The notes below the pieces were generated by a model. That model did no database searches, was not told the DNA's origin, and was given only the letters and a program-made list of their open reading frames with translations. DNA of 64,000 nt from Mycobacterium deserti (GTDB lineage: Bacteria; Actinomycetota; Actinomycetes; Mycobacteriales; Mycobacteriaceae): the NCBI RefSeq assembly GCF_025345615.1, contig NZ_JAODWD010000003.1:496001-560000 (forward strand), given 5' to 3'. Below, one piece after another: positions 8,447 to 20,638 of the stretch (positions are counted from its first letter, which is position 1; each line of letters starts with the position of its first letter). The position numbers and the translations under genes were made by a program.

Positions 8447-9123
8447 CTGGCCACCGCCCACCGCTTACCCAGCCACCCGAAGAACAATCCGGTGGGCAGC
8501 GTCAGGACGACGAAGCCGAGGGCGAAGATCGTTCCGACGGTCAGAATCGCCGCGGTGTTCTCGGTCATCTCCTTCATCAGCAGCGCCGCCTCGGCGACGC
8601 CGATGGCCGAGGCGATCGTGGTGTTCTTCGTCAACGCGATGAGCACCGACCCGAGTGGAATGATCACGGATCGAAAAGCCTGCGGCAGCAGAATGATCCG
8701 GAGATTCTGGCTGAACGTCAGACCCAGCGACCGCGCCGCCTCGGCCTGCCCCAGCGGCACGGTGTTGACACCCGAGCGGACGGTCTCACACACGAATGCG
8801 GCGGTGTAGACGGCTAAGCCCAGCACCGCGAGCCGGAAGTTGCTGTCCTCGATCGACGTCGCCGACTTTGGATCGACAAGGGTGATGCCGAGGGTCTGCG
8901 ACAACCCGAACGAACAGAACAGAATGATCAGTGTCAGCGGGGTGTTGCGCACCACGTTGACGTACGTCGTGCCGATCCAATTGAGCATCGGCACCGGCGC
9001 CAGGCGCATCGCGCCCAGCGCCGTGCCGAGGATCAACGCGCCGATTCCCGAGTAGACCGTCAGCTGGATCGTGGTCCAGAACGCCCCGAAGATCTGGCCG
9101 CGATACTCGCTGAAAATCTCCAC
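8443..9123 (-). CDS. gluC: Glutamate ABC transporter permease GluC
   Basis: Second membrane subunit of the importer, 226 residues. It shows the permease core of the HisM/GlnP type, with the EAA motif GQAEAARSLGLTFSQNL. It starts at a GTG 16 bases after the gluB stop and its stop codon overlaps the gluD start, so both permeases are made together. Confidence 0.92.
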   Translation of the reverse strand: MEIFSEYRGQIFGAFWTTIQLTVYSGIGALILGTALGAMRLAPVPMLNWIGTTYVNVVRNTPLTLIILFCSFGLSQTLGITLVDPKSATSIEDSNFRLAVLGLAVYTAAFVCETVRSGVNTVPLGQAEAARSLGLTFSQNLRIILLPQAFRSVIIPLGSVLIALTKNTTIASAIGVAEAALLMKEMTENTAAILTVGTIFALGFVVLTLPTGLFFGWLGKRWAVAR

Positions 9124-9139
9124 GTCGGCGTTGACCCGC

Positions 9140-9961
9140 TCAGGTCTGGTCGATCTGCGGCGGCGCGGGAGCCTGGATGCCGGCAGGCCCGAGGTTCTTG
9201 TCCCAGGCTGCTTTCCACGCCCCGTCCTTCTCCATCTTCACGATGGCATCGTTGATTTTCGTCTGCAGTTCGGTGTCGTCCTTCTTCAGACCGATGCCGT
9301 AGTTCTCTTCGGAGAAGGTTCCGCCGACGAGCTTGAACGCGCCCGGTGTCTGTGCGGCGTAACCCGCGAGGATGACCTCGTCGGTGGTGACCGCGTCGAC
9401 GGCCCCGTTCTTCAGCGCCTCGATGCACGCCGAGTAGGTGTCGTATTGCTGCAATTGCACACCGGAGAATTTGTCCTTGATGCGCTGCGCCGGAGTCGAA
9501 CCGGTGACCGAGCACAGCTTCTTGTTGTTCTGCAGGGAGGCCTCGCCGGTGATGTCGGTGTTGTTCTCGCGCACCAAGAGGCTCTGGCCGGTGACCAGGT
9601 ACGGCCCGGCGAAGGCGACCTTCTCCTTACGGGCGTCGGTGATCGAGTAGGTCGCGGCGATGAACTTGACCTGATCGTTCTGTATCAGCGTCTCGCGCTG
9701 GCCGGACGGCGCTTCTTTCCACTCGATCTTGTCCTCGCCGTACCCGAGTTGCTGCGCGACGTACTTCGCGACATCGACGTCGAATCCGCTCATCGTGCCG
9801 TCCGGGTTCTTCAAGCCCAGCCCGGGCTGATCGAACTTCGTCCCGATTACGATGGTGTCCCCACCGCCACCGTCACCGCCGCCACCACACGCGGTCGCCG
9901 CCAACGGCAACGCGACGGCGAGAGCGACGGCACCTACGACGCGCCTTGAGAACGACAACAT
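9140..9961 (-). CDS. gluB: Glutamate-binding lipoprotein GluB
   Basis: Extracellular solute-binding protein that captures the amino acid and delivers it to GluCD. The N-terminus MLSFSRRVVGAVALAVALP is followed by a lipobox ending AATAC, giving lipidation at about Cys25. The rest is the type 3 periplasmic binding fold (GFDVDVAKYVAQQLGYGEDKIEW, then ITDARKEKVAFAGPY). It has 273 residues and a clear ribosome site (AAAGGA) before the ATG. Glutamate specificity is inferred from the corynebacterial gluABCD arrangement; related amino acids are possible. Confidence 0.92.
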   Translation of the reverse strand: MLSFSRRVVGAVALAVALPLAATACGGGGDGGGGDTIVIGTKFDQPGLGLKNPDGTMSGFDVDVAKYVAQQLGYGEDKIEWKEAPSGQRETLIQNDQVKFIAATYSITDARKEKVAFAGPYLVTGQSLLVRENNTDITGEASLQNNKKLCSVTGSTPAQRIKDKFSGVQLQQYDTYSACIEALKNGAVDAVTTDEVILAGYAAQTPGAFKLVGGTFSEENYGIGLKKDDTELQTKINDAIVKMEKDGAWKAAWDKNLGPAGIQAPAPPQIDQT

Positions 9962-9977
9962 GGCCTGTTCCTTTCGA

Positions 9978-10763
9978 TCAGTGGTGAAGGATCTTGCCGA
10001 GAAAGTCCTTGGCGCGATCGGTTTGTGGATTCGTGAAGAATTGCGAGGGCTCGGCCGACTCGACGATCGCGCCGCCGTCCATGAACACGACGCGGTTCGC
10101 CGCGCCCCGGGCGAAGCCCATCTCGTGCGTCACAACGAGCATCGTCATGCCGTCGGCGGCCAGCGACGTCATCACGTTGAGCACTTCATTGATCATCTCG
10201 GGGTCCAGCGCGCTGGTCGGCTCGTCGAACAGCATGACCTTCGGGTTCATCGCGAGAGACCGCGCGATGGCCACGCGCTGCTGCTGCCCGCCCGAGAGTT
10301 GCGCAGGGTACTTGTCGGCCTGATTGGCGATGCCGACCCGCTCCAACAGCTCCATCGCCTTCTCGCGTGCCTCGGCCTTCGACTTCTTACGCACTTTCAT
10401 CGGCGCCAGGGTGACGTTCTGGAGAATCGTCTTGTGCGCGAACAGATTGAACGACTGGAACACCATGCCGACGTCGGAGCGCAGCTGCGCGAGTTTCTTA
10501 CCTTCCGACGGCAGGATCTCACCGTCGATCGCGATGGTTCCGGAATCGATGGGTTCCAGCCGATTGATCGTGCGACACAGTGTGGACTTACCCGACCCCG
10601 ATGGCCCGAGGACGACGATCACCTGTCCGCGATCGACCTCCAGGTCGATGTCCTTGAGCACATGCAGGCTGCCGAAGTGCTTGTTGACCGCCTGCATCGA
10701 GATCATCGGCACGGCTGACGGAGTCGGATCGACCTCTTTCACGTCCGACCCGGTGGGTTCCAT
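9978..10763 (-). CDS. gluA: Glutamate ABC transporter ATP-binding protein GluA
   Basis: ATPase that powers the importer. Motifs in order: Walker [10 protein letters not shown], signature [14 protein letters not shown], Walker [15 protein letters not shown], and the H-loop VVTHEM. I chose ATG 10763 ([12 protein letters not shown]) because AAGG lies nine bases before it; an in-frame ATG at 10793 would add ten residues and run into the miaB upstream region. The first gene of the gluABCD operon, divergent from miaB. Confidence 0.94.
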   Translation of the reverse strand: MEPTGSDVKEVDPTPSAVPMISMQAVNKHFGSLHVLKDIDLEVDRGQVIVVLGPSGSGKSTLCRTINRLEPIDSGTIAIDGEILPSEGKKLAQLRSDVGMVFQSFNLFAHKTILQNVTLAPMKVRKKSKAEAREKAMELLERVGIANQADKYPAQLSGGQQQRVAIARSLAMNPKVMLFDEPTSALDPEMINEVLNVMTSLAADGMTMLVVTHEMGFARGAANRVVFMDGGAIVESAEPSQFFTNPQTDRAKDFLGKILHH

Positions 10764-10842
10764 GGGTGCAGACCTTACCCAGGGAATGCCCACCGTGCCC
10801 GGAACTCGTGAATCCGCTCAGGTCGCCCTGCCGGACCCTCCG

Positions 10843-10848
10843 TACCAT
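10843..10848 (+). promoter_or_regulatory. Candidate -10 element of miaB
   Basis: TACCAT fits TANNNT and lies seven bases before GTG 10856, which would place transcription start at about the start codon. This supports a leaderless or near-leaderless miaB mRNA and the GTG start. No clear -35 is seen. Confidence 0.35.
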
Positions 10849-10855
10849 GGGGCGC

Positions 10856-12445
10856 GTGACTTCCATGGTGACGCGAGAGGCGGGGGCAACCGACTCTCCC
10901 TCTGCCCTCCGGGCGGGAGGTGCCCCCACGCGCGAGCGCTCGGCGGCGACCGGCGCCGTTCGCCAGCAGCAGCGCACCTATCAGGTCCGCACCTATGGCT
11001 GCCAGATGAATGTGCACGACTCCGAGCGGCTCGCAGGGTTGCTGGAAGCCGCCGGATACCGCAAGGCCGCCGAGGGGTCCGACGCCGACGTCGTGGTGTT
11101 CAACACCTGCGCGGTGCGCGAGAACGCCGACAACAAGCTGTACGGCAACATCAGCCACCTGGCCCCCCGCAAGCAATCGGATCCTGACATGCAGATCGCC
11201 GTCGGCGGCTGTCTGGCACAGAAGGACCGCGACGCGGTGCTGCGCAAGGCCCCCTGGGTCGACGTCGTGTTCGGCACCCACAACATCGGATCACTGCCTG
11301 CGCTGCTCGAGCGCGCGCGCCATAACAAGGCCGCACAGGTCGAAATCGCCGAAGCTCTGCAGGAATTCCCGTCGGCGCTGCCGGCCGCTCGCGAATCCGC
11401 CTATGCCGCTTGGGTATCGGTTTCGGTGGGATGCAACAACACCTGCACGTTCTGCATCGTGCCCGCGCTGCGTGGCAAAGAGGTCGACCGCAGGCCGGAC
11501 GACGTGATCGCCGAAGTCACCTCGCTCGTCGAGCAGGGCGTGCTCGAAGTGACGCTGCTGGGCCAGAACGTCAACGCATACGGCGTGTCGTTCGCCGACC
11601 CGGATCAGCCCCGCGATCGGGGCGCGTTCGCGAAACTGCTGCGAGCGTGCGGCGACATCGACGGGCTCGAACGTGTTCGTTTCACCTCGCCGCACCCTGC
11701 GGAATTCACCGACGACGTGATCGACGCGATGGCCGAAACCCCGAACATCTGCCCGACGCTGCACATGCCGCTGCAGTCGGGCTCGGACCGGATTCTGCGC
11801 GCGATGCGGCGGTCCTACCGCGCTGATCGTTACCTCGGAATCATCGACCGCGTGCGCGCAGCCATCCCGCACGCTGCGATCACCACCGACCTGATCGTCG
11901 GTTTCCCCGGCGAGACGGAGGACGACTTTGCGGCCACGCTCGACGTGGTCGAGCGGGCCCGCTTCGCGAGCGCGTTCACCTTCCAGTACTCCAAGCGGCC
12001 GGGCACACCGGCCGCCGAGCTCGACCACCAGGTGCCCAAAGACGTTGTGGCCGAGCGGTACCGCCGACTCATCGAGTTGCAGGAGCGAATCTCGCTGGAA
12101 GAAAATGCTGCGCAGGTCGGCCGGGTCGTCGAGTTGCTGGTCGCCACCGGGGAGGGCCGCAAGGACGCCAGCACCGCGCGCATGTCCGGACGGGCCCGCG
12201 ACGGCCGTCTGGTCCATTTCAACCCTGCCGGTCGCGACGTCCGGCCCGGCGATGTCGTCACCGCGACGGTCACGCATGCCGCACCGCATCACCTGATCGC
12301 CGACGACGCGCCGCATACCCACCGCCGCACCCGTGCCGGTGATGCCCACGCCGCGGGACTGCGTCCGCGCACCGGAGTGGGGCTCGGCATGCCCGGCGTC
12401 GGCGTTCCCGCCCCACAACCGATGTCGTCCGGATGTGCGCGGTGA
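10856..12445 (+). CDS. miaB: tRNA-2-methylthio-N6-dimethylallyladenosine synthase MiaB
   Basis: Radical SAM methylthiotransferase that adds the 2-methylthio group to i6A37 of tRNA, acting after MiaA. The N-terminal cluster domain shows [11 protein letters not shown] and [12 protein letters not shown]. The radical SAM cluster is CNNTCTFC. Then comes the SAM-binding core ([13 protein letters not shown]), and a TRAM RNA-binding domain near residues 430-500. Start choice is uncertain: GTG 10856 is favoured by a -10 hexamer just upstream; ATG 10847 and ATG 10865 are alternatives. About 529 residues. The last ~50 residues (His/Arg/Gly rich) are poorly conserved. It overlaps the next gene by 4 bases. 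Confidence 0.95.
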   Translation: MTSMVTREAGATDSPSALRAGGAPTRERSAATGAVRQQQRTYQVRTYGCQMNVHDSERLAGLLEAAGYRKAAEGSDADVVVFNTCAVRENADNKLYGNISHLAPRKQSDPDMQIAVGGCLAQKDRDAVLRKAPWVDVVFGTHNIGSLPALLERARHNKAAQVEIAEALQEFPSALPAARESAYAAWVSVSVGCNNTCTFCIVPALRGKEVDRRPDDVIAEVTSLVEQGVLEVTLLGQNVNAYGVSFADPDQPRDRGAFAKLLRACGDIDGLERVRFTSPHPAEFTDDVIDAMAETPNICPTLHMPLQSGSDRILRAMRRSYRADRYLGIIDRVRAAIPHAAITTDLIVGFPGETEDDFAATLDVVERARFASAFTFQYSKRPGTPAAELDHQVPKDVVAERYRRLIELQERISLEENAAQVGRVVELLVATGEGRKDASTARMSGRARDGRLVHFNPAGRDVRPGDVVTATVTHAAPHHLIADDAPHTHRRTRAGDAHAAGLRPRTGVGLGMPGVGVPAPQPMSSGCAR

Positions 12446-13020
12446 CCGCAGGGGACTTTGAAGACTTCAAGGGCGACATCGAGGCCGCCGAACGCCGGGT
12501 CGCGCGCGAGATCGACCCGGGCGTCCGGGCTTTGGTCATCGCGATCGCGGTGTTCGTGCTGCTGCTGTCGTTCGTGCTCCCGCACACCGGCGGCGCCAAG
12601 GGTTTGGATGTACTGATCGGCAGCGAAGCGGCCGTGCGCGACGGTGTGTCGTTGCCGTCGCGGGTATTTACCTGGCTGGCATTGGTTTTCGGTGTCGGCT
12701 TTTCGATGCTGGCGCTGCTCACGCGCCGGTGGGCACTGGCGTGGGTCGCGCTGGCCGGCTCGATGGTGGCCAGCCTGCTCGGCTTGCTGGCCGTCTGGTC
12801 ACGACAGACCGCGCCCGAACCGTATCCGGGTCCGGGCTTCGGGCTGATCGTCGCGTGGGCAGCGGTGATCGTCGTGACCTACAGCTGGGCCAGGGCGGTG
12901 TGGGCGCGCACCGCCGTGCATCTCGCTGCGGAAGAGGAACGCCGCAGGCAAGCCGCCGAACGGCAGCGCAAGGGCCTGCTCGACGACCTCGACGGCGACA
13001 GCGGCCCATCCGCGGACTAG
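12442..13020 (+). CDS. Conserved mycobacterial membrane protein (Rv2732c-like)
   Basis: About 192 residues with four predicted membrane helices: residues ~30-48 ([16 protein letters not shown]), ~75-93, ~97-115 and ~130-150. It ends in a charged tail rich in Glu, Arg and Gln ([17 protein letters not shown]). The GTG at 12442 overlaps the miaB stop (GTGA); an ATG at 12433 would add three residues. Position after miaB matches Rv2732c. Function unknown; nothing in the sequence suggests an enzymatic role. Confidence 0.75.
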   Translation: MTAGDFEDFKGDIEAAERRVAREIDPGVRALVIAIAVFVLLLSFVLPHTGGAKGLDVLIGSEAAVRDGVSLPSRVFTWLALVFGVGFSMLALLTRRWALAWVALAGSMVASLLGLLAVWSRQTAPEPYPGPGFGLIVAWAAVIVVTYSWARAVWARTAVHLAAEEERRRQAAERQRKGLLDDLDGDSGPSAD

Positions 13021-13048
13021 TTCAGGCCGAGATGGAGCCGGCTCCGCG

Positions 13049-14401
13049 CTAGCGGCGCTTGCCCAGTGCCTCGGCCGCCGCGTCGGCCCACTGCCGCCAC
13101 TGCTCGGCGTTCGCGCGCGCCTGCTCGGCGTCCTTGGTTCGGCCGGCCGCCTCGGCCTTCTCGGCCTGCTTCTCGTATTGTTCGGCGCGAACGCGGAACT
13201 GGTCGGCGCGGGCCTGCGCCTCCGGGTCGACTCCGCGAGTCGGTGCGTCGCGAATCTTCTTCTCCACGGCGCGCAGACGCCGTTCCAACTCGGGGCCCTT
13301 CTCGCGGGGCACCTTGCCGATCGCGTCCCATTTGTCACCGATTGCGCGTAGCGCCGCGCGTGCGGCCTCCAGATCGGAGGTGTCCAGCTGCTCGGCCTGT
13401 AGCAACAGCTTCTCTTTGGCTTCGGCGTTGGCCCGGAATTCGGCATCGCGCTCAGCGGTGATCGCGTTGCGCGCCGCGAAGAAGGTGTCCTGGGCTGCCT
13501 TGAATCGCCGCCACAACGCATCGTCGACGTCCTTGGCCGCTCGGCCTGCGGCCTTCCACTGGGTAAGCAGGTCGCGGAACGCTGCGCTGGTCGGACCCCA
13601 GTCCGTCGACCCGGAGAGCTCCTCGGCGCGTTCGCACAGCGCCTCCTTGGCCTGGCGGGCTCCCGCCCGCTCGCGGTCCAGCTCGGCGAAATGCGCACCG
13701 CGCCTGCGATTGAACGTCTCTCGGGCCGCGGAATAGCGCTTCCAGAGCGCGTCGTCGGTCTTGCGGTCCAGCCCGCTGATGGTCCGCCATTCCTCGAGGA
13801 TGTCGCGCAGCCGGTCGCCTGCGGCCTTCCACTGCGTGGCGGTGGCGGCCAGCTCCTCGGCCTCCGCGGCCAGGGCTTCCTTGCGTGCGGTCTGGGCGGC
13901 GCGCTGCTCTTCGCGCTTGGCCTTGTCCGCCGCAGCGGTTTGGTCGGCGTGCTCGATGATGGTCGCCAGGCGCGCCGCGATCGCGTCGACGTCGCCAAGC
14001 ACGTGCGCGGTCGGCAGGGTCTCGGCCAGCGCCGCGGCGGCCGACCGGATCTTGCGGGCGTCGCCGGTGCCGGACTCCAGGCGGCTCTCCATCAGCGCGA
14101 CCTCGGTGTGCAGGTCATCGAAGCGCCTGCCGAAGTGGGTGAACGCCGCCTCGGCGTCTCCCGCCTGCCATGAGCCGATGATTCGCTCGCCCGAGCCGGT
14201 GACCAGCCACACGGTTCCGTCGGGGTCGACGCGGCCGAATTGGTGGGGATCGCTCGACGGAGGTACCGCAGCGGCGGGCGCCGGCCGGCCGGGGCGGGGG
14301 ACGGGACGCGCCGGGCCGGGGCGTGGGCCCGGTCTGGGCATCGGGGACGGTTTCGGGGTTGCGTCGTTCTCGGATGCGGTCCCGGGCTCGCTGCTCGTCA
14401 T
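13049..14401 (-). CDS. DUF349 repeat protein (Rv2731-like)
   Basis: A 450-residue, highly charged helical protein. After a Pro-rich N-terminus (about residues 15-50) it carries several ~75-residue DUF349 units, each with a W-K-A-A-G/W-R-R type core (for example [20 protein letters not shown] and [20 protein letters not shown]). The C-terminal quarter is predicted coiled coil ([20 protein letters not shown]). DUF349 proteins are found in other bacteria in connection with ribosomes and biofilm formation, but a specific role here is unknown. It is convergent with the membrane protein gene on its right-hand neighbour side and divergent from the DMT transporter. Confidence 0.85.
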   Translation of the reverse strand: MTSSEPGTASENDATPKPSPMPRPGPRPGPARPVPRPGRPAPAAAVPPSSDPHQFGRVDPDGTVWLVTGSGERIIGSWQAGDAEAAFTHFGRRFDDLHTEVALMESRLESGTGDARKIRSAAAALAETLPTAHVLGDVDAIAARLATIIEHADQTAAADKAKREEQRAAQTARKEALAAEAEELAATATQWKAAGDRLRDILEEWRTISGLDRKTDDALWKRYSAARETFNRRRGAHFAELDRERAGARQAKEALCERAEELSGSTDWGPTSAAFRDLLTQWKAAGRAAKDVDDALWRRFKAAQDTFFAARNAITAERDAEFRANAEAKEKLLLQAEQLDTSDLEAARAALRAIGDKWDAIGKVPREKGPELERRLRAVEKKIRDAPTRGVDPEAQARADQFRVRAEQYEKQAEKAEAAGRTKDAEQARANAEQWRQWADAAAEALGKRR

Positions 14402-14560
14402 ATCCGTTCCTCGTACCTCCGCGCGGGAGTTCCGCGCACCTGCCGCGCGACGCGGCGCCTACTAGCTCGACCGCTATTCAAACAGGTCGCCGCCCCCAGT
14501 GCGCACGGCTTTCGCCATGCATTTGCCTACGCTCGTGTCGACGACGACGAAAGGACAACG

Positions 14561-15448
14561 ATGATCGGCCTCGACGAGCGGGCGGATGCCGCTGTCCTGT
14601 TCGCCCTTGCGGCCGCTGTGTTCATCGCGATCGGCGACGTCATCCACCAGCGCCAGGCCCAAGACGTCACCGACGAGTCCGTCGGCCACTTGGCGCTGTT
14701 CAAGCAACTGCTGCGCAACCGTCGGTGGTGGCTGGGCAGCGTGGTGGCGGCGGGCGGCTTCGCGTTCCAGGCCGCCGCGCTCGGCCTGGGTTCGGTGCTG
14801 CTCGTGCAGGCGGTGCTGGTCACCTCGCTGCTGTTTGCCTTGCCGATCAACGCGCGAGTGTCACACCGCCCGGTGACGCGGTGGCAGTGGACGTGGGCGG
14901 CGTTGCTGGCCGCCGCCGTCGTCGTCATCGTCACGGTGGGCAATCCGACGGCAGGCCACTCCCGCGCCTCGCTCGAAGTGTGGACCGAGGTTCTTCTCGT
15001 GCTGGGGCCCGCACTGGTGTTGTGCGTCATCGGAGCCGGCATCTGGAAGGGCCCTGCCAGCGCCGTGCTGCTGGCCGTGGTGTCCGGCGCGCTATGGGGT
15101 GTGTTCGCGGTGCTGACCAAGGGCGTCGTCGACCAGCTCGACGACGGGGCCCTGGCGCTGCTGCGCACCCCCGAGCTGTACGCGTGGGCGGCGGTCGGAG
15201 TGGCGGGCACAGCTTGGCAGCAGTCGTCGTTTCGGGCAGGCACCATCACCGCGTCGCTGCCCACGATGACGGTTGCCGAGCCGGTCGTCGCGTCGGCGCT
15301 CGGCGTTGTCGTGCTCGGGGAGACGTTGCGGCCCGGTGAAGCCGGCTGGCTGACCCTGGCCGTCGCGGTGGCGGTCATGGTGGTCGCGACCGCGGCGCTG
15401 GCCCGCGGCGAGGCGGCCGCCACGGATCAGCCCCTTACGCAGCACTAG
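14561..15448 (+). CDS. DMT (drug/metabolite) superfamily transporter
   Basis: A 295-residue integral membrane protein with nine to ten helices in two EamA-like halves. ATG 14561 has AAGGA seven bases upstream; longer open frames upstream lack a ribosome site. First half begins AAVFIAIGDVIHQRQAQDV; second half has ASALGVVVLGETLRPGE, the conserved G-E motif of the family. Substrate unknown. It is followed closely by the LigB-like gene, miaA and dapF on the same strand. The 159-base space before it, shared with the DUF349 gene, should hold divergent promoters; I see no clear motif. Confidence 0.8.
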   Translation: MIGLDERADAAVLFALAAAVFIAIGDVIHQRQAQDVTDESVGHLALFKQLLRNRRWWLGSVVAAGGFAFQAAALGLGSVLLVQAVLVTSLLFALPINARVSHRPVTRWQWTWAALLAAAVVVIVTVGNPTAGHSRASLEVWTEVLLVLGPALVLCVIGAGIWKGPASAVLLAVVSGALWGVFAVLTKGVVDQLDDGALALLRTPELYAWAAVGVAGTAWQQSSFRAGTITASLPTMTVAEPVVASALGVVVLGETLRPGEAGWLTLAVAVAVMVVATAALARGEAAATDQPLTQH

Positions 15449-15457
15449 CGTGGTGAC

Positions 15458-16174
15458 GTGCTGAGCGCCATCGCGATCGTCCCGTCGACACCGGTCATGA
15501 TCGCCGAACTGGCCCGCGGCGTTGCAGCAGAAGTGGCCGATCTGCGCGAGGCAGCGGTCGCGGCGGCGGCCGCTCTGCCCGCGCGCTGGGTGGCGGTCGG
15601 GGTCGGACCCGCCCAGACCCACGTTCGCGACGACCGGACCGGCACCTTCGCCGGCTACGGCGTCGATATCCGAGTCACGTTGTCGCCGACCGCTTCCGGC
15701 TCACCATCGCCGATGCCGCTGTGCGCGCTGATCGCCGGATGGTTGCGCTGCCAGAGCGCGCCGCAGGCGCGAGCCGAAGTGCGGGTGTACGCAGCCGACT
15801 ACGACGTCGACGCGGCGCTGGCGAGCGGCAGACAGTTGCGCGCCGAGCTCGACGCGGCCCCCGAAGCGGTCGGCCTGCTGATCGTCGCCGACGGCGCGAA
15901 CACGCTGACACCACCCGCGCCCGGCGGTTATGACCCGGCATCGATTCCGGTCCAGGCGGCGCTGGACGACGCGCTGGCGGCGGGCGACATCACCGCCCTG
16001 ACGCACCTCCCGGAGGCCATCGTCGGACGCGCGGCGTACCAGGTGCTGGCAGGCGTCGGCGAACCTCGGTCGGCCGAAGAGCTGTACCGCGGCGCTCCGT
16101 ACGGCGTGGGCTACTTCGTGGGCGTCTGGCTTCCGGTGGGCAGTAGCGAAGCGACCGGGGTATCGACACGGTGA
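15458..16174 (+). CDS. LigB-like (class III extradiol dioxygenase fold) protein, Rv2728c-like
   Basis: A 238-residue protein of the class III extradiol dioxygenase subunit B-like group found between miaB and miaA in mycobacteria. It begins [21 protein letters not shown] from a GTG and contains [20 protein letters not shown], a conserved family stretch. The clustered catalytic histidines of true extradiol dioxygenases are not evident, so enzyme activity is doubtful. Its stop overlaps the miaA start (GTGA), implying coupled translation with miaA, but a link to tRNA modification is only contextual. Confidence 0.75.
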   Translation: MLSAIAIVPSTPVMIAELARGVAAEVADLREAAVAAAAALPARWVAVGVGPAQTHVRDDRTGTFAGYGVDIRVTLSPTASGSPSPMPLCALIAGWLRCQSAPQARAEVRVYAADYDVDAALASGRQLRAELDAAPEAVGLLIVADGANTLTPPAPGGYDPASIPVQAALDDALAAGDITALTHLPEAIVGRAAYQVLAGVGEPRSAEELYRGAPYGVGYFVGVWLPVGSSEATGVSTR

Positions 16175-17076
16175 GGCCGATCGCGATCATCGGCCCGACC
16201 GGCACAGGCAAGTCGGCGCTGGCGCTCGCGGTGGCCGAAGACGTCGGCGGCGAGATCGTCAACGCCGACGCCATGCAGCTCTACCGCGGCATGGACATCG
16301 GCACCGCCAAGCTGACGGTCGAGGAGCGCCGCGGCGTCCCACACCATCAGCTCGACGTGCTCGACGTGACCGAGACCGCGAGCGTCGCGCGCTACCAGCA
16401 GGCCGCCGCTCGCGACGTCGAGGCGATCGCCGCGCGCGGGGCGGTCCCGGTCGTGGTCGGCGGCTCGATGATGTACATCCAATCCTTGCTGGACGAATGG
16501 ACCTTCCCGGCGACCGATCCGGCGGTGCGGGCGAGATGGGAACAGCGGCTCGCCGCCGAGGGGGTCTCTGCGTTGCACGCCGAGCTTGCGCGGGTGGACT
16601 CCGAGGCCGCGGCGTCGATTCTGCCGACCGACGGACGTCGCATCGTGCGGGCACTGGAGGTCATCGAATTGACCGGCCGCCCCTTCGCGGCGTCATTCCC
16701 GGCGATCGGTGCCCCTCGCTGGGATACCGCGATCATCGGATTGGATTGGGAGCGAGAGCTTCTCGACGAACGGTTGAGAGTGCGCACCGACACCATGTTC
16801 GCCGAGGGACTGGTGCGGGAAGTGTGCTCGTTGCTGGGCCGCGGCCTGCGCGAGGGCGTCACCGCATCGCGCGCGCTCGGCTATGCGCAGGTGATCGCCG
16901 ACCTCGACGGCGGCGGCGACGGCGCGGCGGCGAGCGAGCCGACCTACTACGGCACCCGCCGATACGTGCGGAGGCAGCGGTCGTGGTTCCGCCGCGATCA
17001 CCGCATCACCTGGCTGGACGGCGGCGACGATGGACTCGTCGAGCAGACACTGCGGATCTGGCGGCACGTATCCTGA
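16171..17076 (+). CDS. miaA: tRNA dimethylallyltransferase MiaA
   Basis: Transfers a dimethylallyl group to A37 of tRNAs reading UNN codons, giving the substrate of MiaB. P-loop [12 protein letters not shown] at residues 8-19, then [15 protein letters not shown] (substrate pocket), [12 protein letters not shown], and the C-terminal [14 protein letters not shown] basic motif. 301 residues, normal length. Starts at a GTG that overlaps the upstream stop; dapF begins 5 bases after it. Confidence 0.97.
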   Translation: MRPIAIIGPTGTGKSALALAVAEDVGGEIVNADAMQLYRGMDIGTAKLTVEERRGVPHHQLDVLDVTETASVARYQQAAARDVEAIAARGAVPVVVGGSMMYIQSLLDEWTFPATDPAVRARWEQRLAAEGVSALHAELARVDSEAAASILPTDGRRIVRALEVIELTGRPFAASFPAIGAPRWDTAIIGLDWERELLDERLRVRTDTMFAEGLVREVCSLLGRGLREGVTASRALGYAQVIADLDGGGDGAAASEPTYYGTRRYVRRQRSWFRRDHRITWLDGGDDGLVEQTLRIWRHVS

Positions 17077-17080
17077 GCAG

Positions 17081-17953
17081 GTGAAGTTCGCCAAAGGCCA
17101 CGGCACGCAGAACGATTTCGTGCTGCTGCCCGACCCGCAGGGCCAGCTGGCGTTGACGCCTGCCGCCGTATCGGCGCTGTGCGACCGCCACCGCGGCCTG
17201 GGCGCCGACGGGGTTTTGCGGGTGATCACCGCCGCGGGCGCGCACCGGCTGGGCGTCTTCGACAGGATCCCGGAGGGCGTCGCTGACGACGACTGGTACA
17301 TGGACTACCGCAACGCCGACGGGTCGATCGCCGAGATGTGCGGCAACGGCGTGCGGGTGTTCGCCCACTACCTGCGGGCCAGCGGCCTGGAGAGTCGCGA
17401 CCAGTTCGTCATCGGCTCACTGGCCGGGCCGCGGCCGGTGGTGCTGCACCAGTGGGACGCGACCTCGGCCTACGTCACCGTCGAGATGGGCAAGGCCAAC
17501 CAGCTTGGTACCGGCGAGGCGATCGTCGGCGGGCGGTCGTTCGCGGGGCTCGCGATCGACGTCGGCAACCCGCATCTGGCCTGCGTGGACCCGAGCATGA
17601 CCGACTCCGAACTCGGCGCGCTCGACGTCGCCGCGCCGGTATCGTTCGACAATGCGCAGTTCCCCGATGGGGTCAACGTCGAAGTCCTCACGGCGCCGGT
17701 GAAGGGTTCGGTGTTCATGCGGGTACACGAACGAGGCGTCGGCGAGACGCGGTCGTGTGGAACCGGGACGGTCGCCGCGGCGGTGGCGGCCCTGGCCTTC
17801 GAGGGTGCGACGACGGGGACGATGCAGGTGTGCATTCCAGGCGGCGAGGTCGCCGTCACGGTCACCGACGCGACCAGCTTCCTGCGAGGTCCATCGGTTC
17901 TGGTGGCACACGGCGACTTGTCAGAGGAATGGTGGGATGCTGCGCAACGTTAA
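17081..17953 (+). CDS. dapF: Diaminopimelate epimerase
   Basis: Converts LL- to meso-diaminopimelate for lysine and peptidoglycan synthesis, using two cysteines as acid and base. Both active-site motifs are present: EMCGNGVR (Cys87) and [11 protein letters not shown] (Cys226). The GTG 17081 start gives 290 residues beginning [14 protein letters not shown], the family N-terminus. It lies immediately downstream of miaA and just upstream of hflX. Confidence 0.97.
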   Translation: MKFAKGHGTQNDFVLLPDPQGQLALTPAAVSALCDRHRGLGADGVLRVITAAGAHRLGVFDRIPEGVADDDWYMDYRNADGSIAEMCGNGVRVFAHYLRASGLESRDQFVIGSLAGPRPVVLHQWDATSAYVTVEMGKANQLGTGEAIVGGRSFAGLAIDVGNPHLACVDPSMTDSELGALDVAAPVSFDNAQFPDGVNVEVLTAPVKGSVFMRVHERGVGETRSCGTGTVAAAVAALAFEGATTGTMQVCIPGGEVAVTVTDATSFLRGPSVLVAHGDLSEEWWDAAQR

Positions 17954-17962
17954 TTGGGGTGC

Positions 17963-19444
<1,482 letters not shown>

Positions 19445-19597
19445 AGCCCGACGCCGCTTTCGCTCGTGGGCGCGACGAGGGCCGCGCTGTCCTTAATGCG
19501 AAGAGACGCCGACATTCGCCGCGCGCCGGGTTTGGGGGCGATGACGCAGGGTAGGCACCGCCCGACCACAAACAAGGTATGAGGCGTAGGAGTTGCC

Positions 19598-20146
19598 ATG
19601 GCCAAGAGCACGATCTTTCATCAACTGCACGACGTGGGACTGGCCGCATGGTTCGGCGGAACCCTGGCGAATGCGGTCGCCCTGAATCCGGCCGCGTCGC
19701 AGGCCGGTGCCGACTCACGCGTCGGCGCGGTGGCGAACGAGGGTTGGGACCGGTGGACGCCGGTAAACGCCGCGGCGATCGGTGCCCACCTCGCGGGCGC
19801 GGTCGGTCTGGTGAAGCACGACCTGGGTCGCGCCAAGGTGCAGCAGGGCGTTCCGACGATGGCGGGGATAAAGACCGCGCTGACCGTCGCGGCTCTGGGC
19901 GCGACCGGCTACAGCCGGATGCTCGGCCGGCGGGTCTCCGAGCACGAAGCGGTGCCCGCGTCGGACGGCACCACACCGTCCATCGCCACTCCTCCCGATG
20001 TCGCGTCGGCCCAGAAACAACTCAAGGCGCTGCAGTGGGCGGTGCCCGCTCTCACCGGAGCGATCGTGTTGATCGGCGCCTATGCAAGCGAGCAGTACCG
20101 CCCCGAAGAGGTGTCGAAGGGCGTCCTGCAACGGGTACTGGGCTGA
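19598..20146 (+). CDS. Conserved mycobacterial membrane protein of unknown function
   Basis: 182 residues with a good ribosome site (AGGAG) before ATG 19598. Starts MAKSTIFHQLHDVGLAAWFGG; hydrophobic segments occur at about 15-30, 60-75, 90-105 and 145-165, so it is probably membrane embedded. No catalytic motif is visible. The stop is followed 4 bases later by the Rieske gene, so the pair probably forms a short operon; whether they work together is unknown. The 153 bases upstream hold the promoter but no recognisable operator. Confidence 0.65.
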   Translation: MAKSTIFHQLHDVGLAAWFGGTLANAVALNPAASQAGADSRVGAVANEGWDRWTPVNAAAIGAHLAGAVGLVKHDLGRAKVQQGVPTMAGIKTALTVAALGATGYSRMLGRRVSEHEAVPASDGTTPSIATPPDVASAQKQLKALQWAVPALTGAIVLIGAYASEQYRPEEVSKGVLQRVLG

Positions 20147-20150
20147 CCGC

Positions 20151-20609
20151 GTGTCCTGGACCAGGGACCCGCACGGGCGCAGCGCCCCCACCCGAGGCAT
20201 CCTGCCTCCGGTCACCCACGATCGCCCGGTCGAAGCCCGCGGCCGACGGCTGGTGCGCGTCGACGAGTTGGGCGAGCGCGGTGTGGTCGAGGTCAAGACC
20301 GACGACTACGGCGTGCTGGCGGTGGGGATGACTCCCGCCGGCGCGGCCTTCGCCACCGGCAATATCTGTCGGCACCAGTTCGCCAAACTCGGCCGCGGCC
20401 GGGTCACCGAGTCGGGCTGCCTCGAATGTCCGTGGCACCGTGCCCGTTACGACGTCACCGACGGCACCATGCGGGAAGGCCCTAAGGGCCGGGTGTTCGG
20501 CTTCAAGCCCTATTCGTCGGCCGTTGAGGCGTTGGGTCGGAGACTGAAGCTGACGACGTATCCCGTCGAGATCCGAGACGGTGTGATCTACCTGTCCGAG
20601 GCCGATTAG
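20151..20609 (+). CDS. Rieske [2Fe-2S] domain protein
   Basis: A 152-residue stand-alone Rieske protein. Cluster ligands are Cys73 and His75 (NICRHQF) and Cys93 and His96 (LECPWH), spaced as in Rieske oxygenase ferredoxins, followed by the ...FGFKPYSSAVEA loop that differs from cytochrome bc1 types. Starts at GTG 20151, 4 bases after the membrane protein stop. No membrane anchor. Probably a cytoplasmic electron carrier or a regulatory Rieske domain; partner unknown. Confidence 0.85.
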   Translation: MSWTRDPHGRSAPTRGILPPVTHDRPVEARGRRLVRVDELGERGVVEVKTDDYGVLAVGMTPAGAAFATGNICRHQFAKLGRGRVTESGCLECPWHRARYDVTDGTMREGPKGRVFGFKPYSSAVEALGRRLKLTTYPVEIRDGVIYLSEAD

Positions 20610-20638
20610 GCCGTCTCCGCGCCCTTCGCCTGGCAGCT

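Noticed and set aside
13034..13045. GGAGCCGGCTCC palindrome between two convergent genes
   Set aside because: Perfect palindrome without a loop and no extension; too short for a credible terminator.
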